DNA from: Rhabditoides inermis
Lineage: Eukaryota > Nematoda > Chromadorea > Rhabditida > Rhabditidae
Assembly: GCA_963966185.1 (NCBI GenBank)
Contig: CAWZYM010000146.1
Coordinates: 577,501 to 641,500 of the forward strand
DNA: 64,000 bases
Reading direction: 5' to 3'
The notes beneath the pieces were generated by a model. That model had not been told where the DNA came from and made no database searches. It was given only the letters and a program-made list of their open reading frames with translations. Made by a program: the position numbers and the translations under genes. Shown in pieces: positions 33,061-44,064 of the stretch. The stretch's first letter is position 1; each line of letters opens with the position of its first letter.

Positions 33061-33486
33061 TCCTTTCCTTTCTCTGCTAGCGCGCGGTCGCGTGCCTTCC
33101 CCCGTTATTCCCCCGACCCCTGAACAAAGCTGTGCGGCGGAGGACACTAACTGGACTGGTATTCGCTTTTGCTACTTTCTACATCTACGGCATTGAGACT
33201 GGAGAGGAATCCTCGAAGACGATGAAGCTCTCGGAGACGTCTCTTCGCGATCGATCGTTGAAGCCCGGAACTTCCGCCGCCGAGATTGAAACCTCCCCAG
33301 AAGCCGCAAGCAGGGGATGACAAGCATAACCAACAACGCGTACGCATCCACGGGACCACCGAAACCCGTGTTGTTGGAACTCGCAGTAGGCATTGTATTA
33401 CTGTATTTTACCGTATCAAACCGTAAATTACGTAATCGATATTGTGTGCTACTTGATTCGAGATAAATATTCTGATTCTGATTCTG
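33061..33486 (+). mobile_element. 425-bp retroelement-like insertion, copy 2
   Basis: Inserted in a satellite monomer with an exact 12-bp target duplication AATGATTTAACT (33049-33060 and 33487-33498). It has the same start and the same ATTCTG-repeat tail as 10858-11282, with scattered substitutions. The GTG-initiated 62-codon frame (33132-33320) is intact, with five or six residue changes. Duplications of 11-12 bp and a short-repeat tail indicate target-primed reverse transcription by a LINE enzyme supplied from elsewhere. Confidence 0.87.
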
Positions 33487-34249
33487 AATGATTTAACTAT
33501 ATTATATTTAGTGTAATAAATCTGAACGTTCCTTCACAAAAGAACCTGCACGATGCCAGATAGTGAGACCACCATAAGCAAGCCTATGATGCCCTCATTT
33601 ACCCCAACACCACGAAACCGTCTGCAGCAAAAGAACGTTCGAATTTATTAAAAGTGATACGAATAAGCTGGTATTTGTTTTCATGAAGAAATATTAATTC
33701 ATTCGAACCTTACGTTCTATTTTATCTAGTTGGTATTCACAGCTCGCGCGTTTGCACGAATACCTATCAAAATTCGACTATTAAATTACTTCATTCAATG
33801 ACTTAACCATATTATATTCAGTGTAATAAATCTGAACGTTCCTTCACAAAAGAACTAGCACAATGCCAGATAGTGAGACCACCATAAGCAAGCCTATGAT
33901 GCCCTCATTTACCCCAACACCACGAAACCGTCTGCAGCAAAAGAACGTTCGAATTTATTAAAAGTGATACGAATAAGCTGGTATTTGTTTTCATGAAGAA
34001 ATATTAATTCATTCGAACCTTACGTTCTATTTTATCTAGTTGGTATTCACAGCTCGCGCGTTTGCACGAATACCTATCAAAATTCGACTATTAAATTACT
34101 TCATTCAATGATTTAACCATATTATACTTATTCAGTGTAACAAATCTGAACGTTCCTTCACAAAAGAACTTGCACAATGCCAGATAGTGAGACCACCATA
34201 AGCAAGCCTATGATGCCCTCATTTACCCCAACACCACGAAACCGTCTGA
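33487..34249 (+). repeat. satellite array, forward orientation (segment 4)
   Basis: Monomers with cores near 33552, 33864 and 34175. The last core is cut at CGTCTGA by the next insertion. Confidence 0.95.
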
Positions 34250-34450
34250 CAAGGAGTGTCGTTTAGGTCACAGAAGCCGATGGTGACCAAACTGATATCA
34301 GAGATACCCTAGGAGGTCACTAGTCGAAAACCGTTTTCAAATCCACATGACCGGCCATACGTTTCGAGATATTTACGTTTCAAAGTTTGGAGTTAAACCG
34401 TGTGGATTGATTTTGCGGCATCTCACTCCATTCGCGCGCTCTTTGAAACA

Positions 34451-34522
34451 GCGGCGGTGGTTTAGTGGATAGAGCGGCTGTCTGTCAAGCGGCAAGCTGT
34501 GGGTTCGCTCTCCGGAAATGCT
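34451..34522 (+). pseudogene. tRNA-like sequence (degenerate, Asp-type GTC loop)
   Basis: The order of tRNA parts is readable: an A-box/D-arm GGTTTAGTGGATAGAGC, an anticodon arm with loop CTGTCAA (anticodon GTC), and a T-loop region GTGGGTTCGCTC. The anticodon stem pairs with two G-U wobbles. The acceptor ends do not pair and position 58 is C where A is expected, so this is a tRNA-derived relic or internal pol III promoter, not a working tRNA gene. Confidence 0.55.
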
Positions 34523-34777
34523 TTTCATTTTGCCGATTCTCTCCGAACTTGTACTTTTTTGTTCGAATGGTTGGATTCACGCATGGTGAGGGGACCATGT
34601 GAAAACCTTCGTCGGTAATTTTTCGTAATTTTTGAAAATGAATTCTAAAGAACGCAAACATTTTGTAATGAGCTCTCAACAAGACATATGACCGTTCGAT
34701 TTGAAAAAAAAATGATAGTAGTTTTTTTACCAACTGCCCAACTGTCACCAAAAACGGAGAGAATCGGCAAAATGAAA

Positions 34778-34849
34778 AGCATATCCGGAGAGCGAACCCA
34801 CAGCCTGCCGCTTGACAGACAGCCGCTCTATCCACTAGGCCACCGCCGC
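34778..34849 (-). pseudogene. tRNA-like sequence, mirror copy in the right arm
   Basis: Reverse-complement counterpart of 34451-34522, with the more canonical A-box GGCCTAGTGGATAGAGC and the same anticodon loop and T-loop. Confidence 0.55.
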
Positions 34850-35050
34850 TGTTTAACAGCTCGCGCGAATGGAGTGACAGACCGCAAAAGCAATCCACAC
34901 GGTTTAACTCCAAAATTTGAAACGTAAATATCTCGAAACGTATGGCCGGTCATGTGGATTTGAAAACGGTTTTCGACTAGTGACCTCCTAGGGTATCTTT
35001 GATATCAGTTTGGTCACCATCGGCTTCTGTGACCTAAACGACACTCCTTG

Positions 35051-35709
35051 TGAAGCAAAAGAACGTTCGAATTTAAGTGATACTAATAAGCTGGTATTTG
35101 TTTTCATGAAGAAATATTAATTCATTCGAACCTTATGATCTATTTTTTTCTAGTTTGTAATCACAGCTCGCGCAATTGCGCGAAGAACTATCAAAACTCG
35201 ACTATTAAATGACTTCATTTAATGATTTAACCATATTATACGTATTTAGTGTAACAAATCTGAACGTTCCTTCACAAAAGAACCTGCACAATGCCAGATA
35301 GTGAGACCACCATAAGCAAGCCTATGATGCCCTCATTTACCCCAACACCACAAAACCGTCTGAAGCAAAAGAACGTTCGAATTTAATAAAAGTGATACTA
35401 ATAAGATGGTACTTAATTTCATGTAAAAAATATTTATTCATTCGAACCTTATGATCTATTTATTCTAGTTGGTATTCACAGCTCGCGCGTTTGCACGAAT
35501 ACCTATCAAAAATCGACTATTAAATTAGTTCATTCAATGATTTAACCATATTATATTCAGTGTAATAAATCTGAACGTTCCTTCACAAAAGAACTTGCAC
35601 AATGCCAGATAGTGAGACCACCATAAGCAAGCCTATGATGCCCTCATTTACCCCAACACCACGAAACCGTCTGAAGCAAAAGAACGTTCGAATTTAAGTG
35701 ATACTAATA
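35051..35709 (+). repeat. satellite array, forward orientation (segment 5)
   Basis: Monomers with cores near 35290 and 35601, ending at the hAT-like target TACTAATA. Confidence 0.95.
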
Positions 35710-36099
35710 TAGGGATGTCAAGGGGTATTTTCAAGTGTTACAGCTATGTGCTTACTGTATATCAAAATGAAGTAAATTATATGTAGTTTTGAAATAGTAT
35801 TACTTGAATTAGTCGTTTCCTTTCATTTCCGCGTTACGCGCATCGAAAGCGCGCTGTTTGAGGGCGCGCGCGGCACAAAACTTCACAGAGAAAGGCTAAG
35901 CCACGCCCCTTTTTCGACGTCATTTTCATAGAATATATTCAATTTTGGTCAAAAATTATAGGTATTGACACGTTCCAGCGCCAAACAGAAGGCACTACTA
36001 GATACAACTTTTTACGGTGCTTCGAATGGTGTATTCCGTTTGGCGCTGGAAGATGCCGCATTTTTGTGCCACCTAAGCTCCGCCCACTTGACATCCCTA
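35710..36099. mobile_element. 390-bp hAT-like non-autonomous element, copy 1
   Basis: The ends are TAGGGATGTCAAG and CTTGACATCCCTA. The satellite word TACTAATA is duplicated exactly on both sides (35702-35709 and 36100-36107). An 8-bp target duplication with a TAGGGATG-type terminus is the signature of the hAT superfamily. No coding capacity. Confidence 0.9.
35973..36051. other. 79-nt hairpin inside the hAT-like element
   Basis: TTCCAGCGCCAAACAGAA pairs with TTCCGTTTGGCGCTGGAA around a loop of about 40 nt. It resembles a small-RNA precursor in size, but this is inference only. Confidence 0.5.
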
Positions 36100-39000
36100 T
36101 ACTAATAAGCTGGTATTTGTTTTCATGAAGAAATATTAATTCATTCGAACCTTATGATCTATTTTTTTCTAGTTTGTAATCACAGCTCGCGCATTTGCGC
36201 GAAGAACTATCAAAACTCGACTATTAAATGACTTCATTTAATGATTTAACCATATTATACGTATTTAGTGTAACAAATCTGAACGTTCCTTCACAAAAGA
36301 ACCTGCACAATGCCAGATAGTGAGACCACCATAAGCAAGCCTATGATGCCCTCATTTACCCCAACACCACGAAACCGTCTAAAGCAAAAGAACGTTCGAA
36401 TTTAATAAAAGTGACACTAATAAGATGGTACTTAATTTCATGTAAAAAATATTTATTCATTCGAACCTTATGATCTATTTATTCTAGTTGGTATTCACAG
36501 CTCGCGCGTTTGCACGAAAAACTATCAAAACTCGACTAATACATGACTTCATTCAATGATTTAACTATATTATATTTAGTGTAATAAATCTGAACGTTCC
36601 TTCACAAAAGAACTAGCACAATGCCAGATAGTGAGACCACCATAAGCAAGCCTATGATGCCCTCATTTACCCCAACACCACGAAACCGTCTGCAGCAAAA
36701 GAACGTTCGAATTTATTAAAAGTGATACGAATAAGCTGGTATTTGTTTTCATGAAGAAATATTAATTCATTCGAACCTTACGTTCTATTTTATCTAGTTG
36801 GTATTCACAGCTCGCGCGTTTGCACGAATACCTATCAAAATTCGACTATTAAATTACTTCATTCAATGATTTAACCATATTATACTTATTCAGTGTAACA
36901 AATCTGAACGTTCCTTCACAAAAGAACTTGCACAATGCCAGATAGTGAGACCACCATAAGCAAGCCTATGATGCCCTCATTTACCCCAACACCACGAAAC
37001 CGTCTGAAGCAAAAGAACGTTCGAATTTAAGTGATACTAATAAGCTGGTATTTGTTTTCATGAAGAAATATTAATTCATTCGAACCTTATGATCTATTTT
37101 TTTCTAGTTTGTAATCACAGCTCGCGCAATTGCGCGAAGAACTATCAAAACTCGACTATTAAATGACTTCATTTAATGATTTAACCATATTATACGTATT
37201 TAGTGTAACAAATCTGAACGTTCCTTCACAAAAGAACCTGCACAATGCCAGATAGTGAGACCACCATAAGCAAGCCTATGATGCCCTCATTTACCCCAAC
37301 ACCACAAAACCGTCTGAAGCAAAAGAACGTTCGAATTTAATAAAAGTGATACTAATAAGATGGTACTTAATTTCATGTAAAAAATATTTATTCATTCGAA
37401 CCTTATGATCTATTTATTCTAGTTGGTATTCACAGCTCGCGCGTTTGCACGAAAAACTATCAAAACTCGACTATTAAATGACTTCATTCAATGATTTAAC
37501 TATATTATATTTAGTGTAATAAATCTGAACGTTCCTTCACAAAAGAACCTGCACAATGCCAGATAGTGAGACCACCATAAGCAAGCCTATGATGCCCTCA
37601 TTTACCCCAACACCACGAAACCGTCTGCAGCAAAAGAACGTTCAAAATTAAGTGATACGAATAGGCTGGTATTTGTTTTCATGAATAAATATTAATTCAT
37701 TCGAACCTTACGTTCTATTTTATCTAGTTGGTATTCACAGCTCGCGCGTTTGCACGAATACCTTTCAAAATTCGACTATTAAATTACTTCATTCAATGAT
37801 TTAACCATATTATATTCAGTGTAATAAATCTGAACGTTCCTTTACAAAAGAACCTGCACAATGCCAGATAGTGAGACCACCATAAGCAATCCTATGATGC
37901 CCTCAATTACCCCAACACCACGAAACCGTCTGAAACAAAAGAACGTTCGAATTTAGGTGATACTAATAAGCTGGTATTTGTTTTCATGAAGAAATATTAA
38001 TTCATTCAAACCTTATGATCTATTTTTTTCTAGTTTGTAATCACAGCTCGCGCCTTTGCGCGAAGAACTATCAAAACTCGACTATTAAATGACTTCATTC
38101 AATGATTTAACCATATTATACGTATTTAGTGTAACAAATCTGAACGTTCCTTTACAAAAGAACCTGCACAATGCCAGATAGTGAGACCACCATAAGCAAT
38201 CCTATGATGCCCTCAATTACCCCAACACCACGAAACCGTCTGAAACAAAAGAACGTTCGAATTTAGGTGATACTAATAAGCTGGTATTTGTTTTCATGAA
38301 GAAATATTAATTCATTCAAACCTTATGATCTATTTTTTTCTAGTTGGTAATCACAGCTCGCGCGTTTGCACGAAGAACTATCAAAACTCGACTATTAAAT
38401 TACTTCATTCAATGATTCAACCATATTATACTTATTTAGTGTGACAAATCTGAACGTTCCTTCACAAAAGAACCTGCACAATGCCAAATAGTGAGACCAC
38501 CATAAGCAAGCCTATGATGCCCTCATTTACTTCAACACCACGAAACCGTCTGCAGCAAAAGAACGTTCGAATTTATTCAATTATCAAATCAGCCTGTATT
38601 TGTTTTGTTTTTTTTAAATTAACGTTTGATGAATGTAAGTTTCTTTTAACTCTCCTCCTCCTCCCACACACCTAGTTCACCCTCACACGGGTCCTTCCCA
38701 AAAGGTACATATTGTATATTCTCTACCATCAGAATCCTTTCCAAAACAACCATTGAGCCGGCGGAAAAAAGGCTCATGTGAAAGTAGTTCAAGCGCAAGG
38801 AGATACTATGTGCAAAGCAAAAGAGGTGATCTCTACATGAGAGGGAAAGAAGAATAGAGAGAGAGAGTGCGCAAGAGAGAGAAAAAGTGGGCGAGAAAGA
38901 GGCTGGAGAGAGAGGGGTGGGGAGAGAAAAAAAGAAACGGAGGGCAGAGGGAGAAGAATTGAGAGTCATTTGATATGATCTATTCCTTGTAGTTTGTAAT

Positions 39001-40168
39001 CACAGCTCGCGCGTTTGCGCGAAGAACTATCAGAACCCGACTATTAAATGACTTCATTTAATGATTTAACCATATTATACGTATTTAGTGTAACAAATCT
39101 GAACGTTCCTTCACAAAAGAACCTGCACAATGCCAGATAGTGAGACCACCATAAGCAAGCCTATGATGCCCTCATTTACCCCAACACCACGAAACCGTCT
39201 GAAGCAAAAGAACGTTCGAATTTAATAAAAGTGACACTAATAAGATGGTACTTAATTTCATGTAAAAAATATTTATTCATTCGAACCTTATGATCTATTT
39301 ATTCTAGTTGGTATTCACAGCTCGCGCGTTTGCACGAAAAACTATCAAAACTCGACTAATACATGACTTCATTCAATGATTTAACTATATTATATTTAGT
39401 GTAATAAATCTGAACGTTCCTTCACAAAAGAACCTGCACGATGCCAGATAGTGAGACCACCATAAGCAAGCCTATGATGCCCTCATTTACCCCAACACCA
39501 CGAAACCGTCTGCAGCAAAAGAACGTTCGAATTTATTAAAAGTGATACGAATAAGCTGGTATTTGTTTTCATGAAGAAATATTAATTCATTCGAACCTTA
39601 CGTTCTATTTTATCTAGTTGGTATTCACAGCTCGCGCGTTTGCACGAATACCTATCAAAATTCGACTATTAAATTACTTCATTCAATGACTTAACCATAT
39701 TATATTCAGTGTAATAAATCTGAACGTTCCTTCACAAAAGAACTAGCACAATGCCAGATAGTGAGACCACCATAAGCAAGCCTATGATGCCCTCATTTAC
39801 CCCAACACCACGAAACCGTCTGCAGCAAAAGAACGTTCGAATTTATTAAAAGTGATACGAATAAGCTGGTATTTGTTTTCATGAAGAAATATTAATTCAT
39901 TCGAACCTTACGTTCTATTTTATCTAGTTGGTATTCACAGCTCGCGCGTTTGCACGAATACCTATCAAAATTCGACTATTAAATTACTTCATTCAATGAT
40001 TTAACCATATTATATTCAGTGTAATAAATCTGAACGTTCCTTCACAAAAGAACTTGCACAATGCCAGATAGTGAGACCACCATAAGTAAGCCTATGATGC
40101 CCTCATTTACCCCAACACCACGAAACCGTCTGAAGCAAAAGAACGTTCGAATTTAAGTGATACTAATA
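36100..40168 (+). repeat. satellite array, forward orientation (segment 6)
   Basis: Continuous monomers with cores near 36308, 36623, 36932, 37243, 37557, 37859, 38160, 38481, 39126, 39440, 39751 and 40062. It includes a long variant monomer at 38576-38985 and a subfamily with CAATCCTATG and CTCAATTACC changes in the core (37859-38260). Confidence 0.95.
38576..38985 (+). repeat. long variant satellite monomer, copy 3
   Basis: Forward-oriented relative of 20784-21220. It lacks about 40 bp present in the reverse-array copies (the AACCGTACCATAG region), so the two lineages are separate. Confidence 0.85.
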
Positions 40169-40558
40169 TAGGGATGTCAAGGGGTATTTTCAAGTGTTAC
40201 AGCTATGTGCTTACTGTATATCAAAATGAAGTAAATTATATGTAGTTTTGAAATAGTATTACTTGAATTAGTCGTTTCCTTTCATTTCCGCGTTACGCGC
40301 ATCGAAAGCGCGCTGTTTGAGGGCGCGCGCGGCACAAAACTTCACAGAGAAAGGCTAAGCCACGCCCCTTTTTCGACGTCATTTTCATAGAATATATTCA
40401 ATTTTGGTCAAAAATTATAGGTATTGACACGTTCCAGCGCCAAACAGAAGGCACTACTAGATACAACTTTTTACGGTGCTTCGAATGGTGTATTCCGTTT
40501 GGCGCTGGAAGATGCCGCATTTTTGTGCCACCTAAGCTCCGCCCACTTGACATCCCTA
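40169..40558. mobile_element. 390-bp hAT-like element, copy 2 (carried by satellite duplication)
   Basis: Identical in length and ends to 35710-36099, and in exactly the same position of the monomer with the same TACTAATA flanks (40161-40168 and 40559-40566). The shared site shows it was copied with its host monomers and did not insert twice. Confidence 0.9.
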
Positions 40559-43500
40559 TACTAATAAGCTGGTATTTGTTTTCATGAAGAAATATTAATT
40601 CATTCGAACCTTATGATCTATTTTTTTCTAGTTTGTAATCACAGCTCGCGCATTTGCGCGAAGAACTATCAAAACTCGACTATTAAATGACTTCATTTAA
40701 TGATTTAACCATATTATACGTATTTAGTGTAACAAATCTGAACGTTCCTTCACAAAAGAACCTGCACAATGCCAGATAGTGAGACCACCATAAGCAAGCC
40801 TATGATGCCCTCATTTACCCCAACACCACGAAACCGTCTAAAGCAAAAGAACGTTCGAATTTAAGTGATACTAATAAGCTGGTATTTGTTTTCATGAAGA
40901 AATATTAATTCATTCGAACCTTATGATCTATTTTTTTCTAGTTTGTAATCACAGCTCGCGCATTTGCGCGAAGAACTATCAAAACTCGACTATTAAATGA
41001 CTTCATTTAATGATTTAACCATATTATACGTATTTAGTGTAACAAATCTGAACGTTCCTTCACAAAAGAACCTGCACAATGCCAGATAGTGAGACCACCA
41101 TAAGCAAGCCTATGATGCCCTCATTTACCCCAACACCACGAAACCGTCTAAAGCAAAAGAACGTTCGAATTTAATAAAAGTGACACTAATAAGATGGTAC
41201 TTAATTTCATGTAAAAAATATTTATTCATTCGAACCTTATGATCTATTTATTCTAGTTGGTATTCACAGCTCGCGCGTTTGCACGAAAAACTATCAAAAC
41301 TCGACTAATACATGACTTCATTCAATGATTTAACTATATTATATTTAGTGTAATAAATCTGAACGTTCCTTCACAAAAGAACCTGCACGATGCCAGATAG
41401 TGAGACCACCATAAGCAAGCCTATGATGCCCTCATTTACCCCAACACCACGAAACAGTCTGCAGCAAAAGAACGTTCGAATTTATTAAAAGTGATACGAA
41501 TAAGCTGGTATTTGTTTTCATGAAGAAATATTAATTCATTCGAACCTTACGTTCTATTTTATCTAGTTGGTATTCACAGCTCGCGCGTTTGCACGAATAC
41601 CTATCAAAATTCGACTATTAAATTACTTCATTCAATGACTTAACCATATTATATTCAGTGTAATAAATCTGAACGTTCCTTCACAAAAGAACTAGCACAA
41701 TGCCAGATAGTGAGACCACCATAAGCAAGCCTATGATGCCCTCATTTACCCCAACACCACGAAACCGTCTGCAGCAAAAGAACGTTCGAATTTATTAAAA
41801 GTGATACGAATAAGCTGGTATTTGTTTTCATGAAGAAATATTAATTCATTCGAACCTTACGTTCTATTTTATCTAGTTGGTATTCACAGCTCGCGCGTTT
41901 GCACGAATACCTATCAAAATTCGACTATTAAATTACTTCATTCAATGATTTAACCATATTATACTTATTCAGTGTAACAAATCTGAACGTTCCTTCACAA
42001 AAGAACTTGCACAATGCCAGATAGTGAGACCACCATAAGCAAGCCTATGATGCCCTCATTTACCCCAACACCACGAAACCGTCTGAAGCAAAAGAACGTT
42101 CGAATTTAAGTGATACTAATAAGCTGGTATTTGTTTTCATGAAGAAATATTAATTCATTCGAACCTTATGATCTATTTTTTTCTAGTTTGTAATCACAGC
42201 TCGCGCAATTGCGCGAAGAACTATCAAAACTCGACTATTAAATGACTTCATTTAATGATTTAACCATATTATACGTATTTAGTGTAACAAATCTGAACGT
42301 TCCTTCACAAAAGAACCTGCACAATGCCAGATAGTGAGACCACCATAAGCAAGCCTATGATGCCCTCATTTACCCCAACACCACAAAACCGTCTGAAGCA
42401 AAAGAACGTTCGAATTTAATAAAAGTGATACTAATAAGATGGTACTTAATTTCATGTAAAAAATATTTATTCATTCGAACCTTATGATCTATTTATTCTA
42501 GTTGGTATTCACAGCTCGCGCGTTTGCACGAAAAACTATCAAAACTCGACTATTAAATGACTTCATTCAATGATTTAACTATATTATATTTAGTGTAATA
42601 AATCTGAACGTTCCTTCACAAAAGAACCTGCACAATGCCAGATAGTGAGACCACCATAAGCAAGCCTATGATGCCCTCATTTACCCCAACACCACGAAAC
42701 CGTCTGCAGCAAAAGAACGTTCAAAATTAAGTGATACGAATAAGCTGGTATTTGTTTTCATGAATAAATATTAATTCATTCGAACCTTACGTTCTATTTT
42801 ATCTAGTTGGTATTCACAGCTCGCGCGTTTGCACGAATACCTTTCAAAATTCGACTATTAAATTACTTCATTCAATGATTTAACCATATTATATTCAGTG
42901 TAATAAATCTGAACGTTCCTTTACAAAAGAACCTGCACAATGCCAGATAGTGAGACCACCATAAGCAATCCTATGATGCCCTCAATTACCCCAACACCAC
43001 GAAACCGTCTGAAACAAAAGAACGTTCGAATTTAGGTGATACTAATAAGCTGGTATTTGTTTTCATGAAGAAATATTAATTCATTCAAACCTTATGATCT
43101 ATTTTTTTCTAGTTTGTAATCACAGCTCGCGCCTTTGCGCGAAGAACTATCAAAACTCGACTATTAAATGACTTCATTCAATGATTTAACCATATTATAC
43201 GTATTTAGTGTAACAAATCTGAACGTTCCTTTACAAAAGAACCTGCACAATGCCAGATAGTGAGACCACCATAAGCAATCCTATGATGCCCTCAATTACC
43301 CCAACACCACGAAACCGTCTGAAACAAAAGAACGTTCGAATTTAGGTGATACTAATAAGCTGGTATTTGTTTTCATGAAGAAATATTAATTCATTCAAAC
43401 CTTATGATCTATTTTTTTCTAGTTGGTAATCACAGCTCGCGCGTTTGCACGAAGAACTATCAAAACTCGACTATTAAATTACTTCATTCAATGATTCAAC

Positions 43501-43654
43501 CATATTATACTTATTTAGTGTGACAAATCTGAACGTTCCTTCACAAAAGAACCTGCACAATGCCAAATAGTGAGACCACCATAAGCAAGCCTATGATGCC
43601 CTCATTTACTTCAACACCACGAAACCGTCTGCAGCAAAAGAACGTTCGAATTTA

Positions 43655-44064
43655 TTCAATTATCAAATCAGCCTGTATTTGTTTTGTTTTTTTTAAATTA
43701 ACGTTTGATGAATGTAAGTTTCTTTTAACTCTCCTCCTCCTCCCACACACCTAGTTCACCCTCACACGGGTCCTTCCCAAAAGGTACATATTGTATATTC
43801 TCTACCATCAGAATCCTTTCCAAAACAACCATTGAGCCGGCGGAAAAAAGGCTCATGTGAAAGTAGTTCAAGCGCAAGGAGATACTATGTGCAAAGCAAA
43901 AGAGGTGATCTCTACATGAGAGGGAAAGAAGAATAGAGAGAGAGAGAGTGCGCAAGAGAGAGAAAAAGTGGGCGAGAAAGAGGCTGGAGAGAGAGGGGTG
44001 GGGAGAGAAAAAAAGAAACGGAGGGCAGAGGGAGAAGAATTGAGAGTCATTTGATATGATCTAT
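43655..44064 (+). repeat. long variant satellite monomer, copy 4
   Basis: Almost identical to 38576-38985, offset 5079 bp, with a slightly longer GA run. Confidence 0.9.

Larger units (their letters stand above)
34250..35050. mobile_element. 801-bp foldback element carrying tRNA-like sequence in both arms
   Basis: The ends read CAAGGAGTGTCGTTTAGG and its reverse complement. The interrupted satellite word CGTCTGAAGCAAAAG shows a TGA target duplication (34247-34249 and 35051-35053). Inverted similarity covers nearly the whole element around a centre near 34650. A 3-bp TNA duplication is characteristic of PIF/Harbinger elements, so a non-autonomous member is a fair inference, although the termini are not the commonest for that group. 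The 142-codon frame across it is a shadow of the palindrome. Confidence 0.82.

Noticed and set aside
34485..34913. 142-codon minus-strand frame
   Set aside because: It spans the palindrome of the 801-bp foldback element and reads through its tRNA-like sequences.
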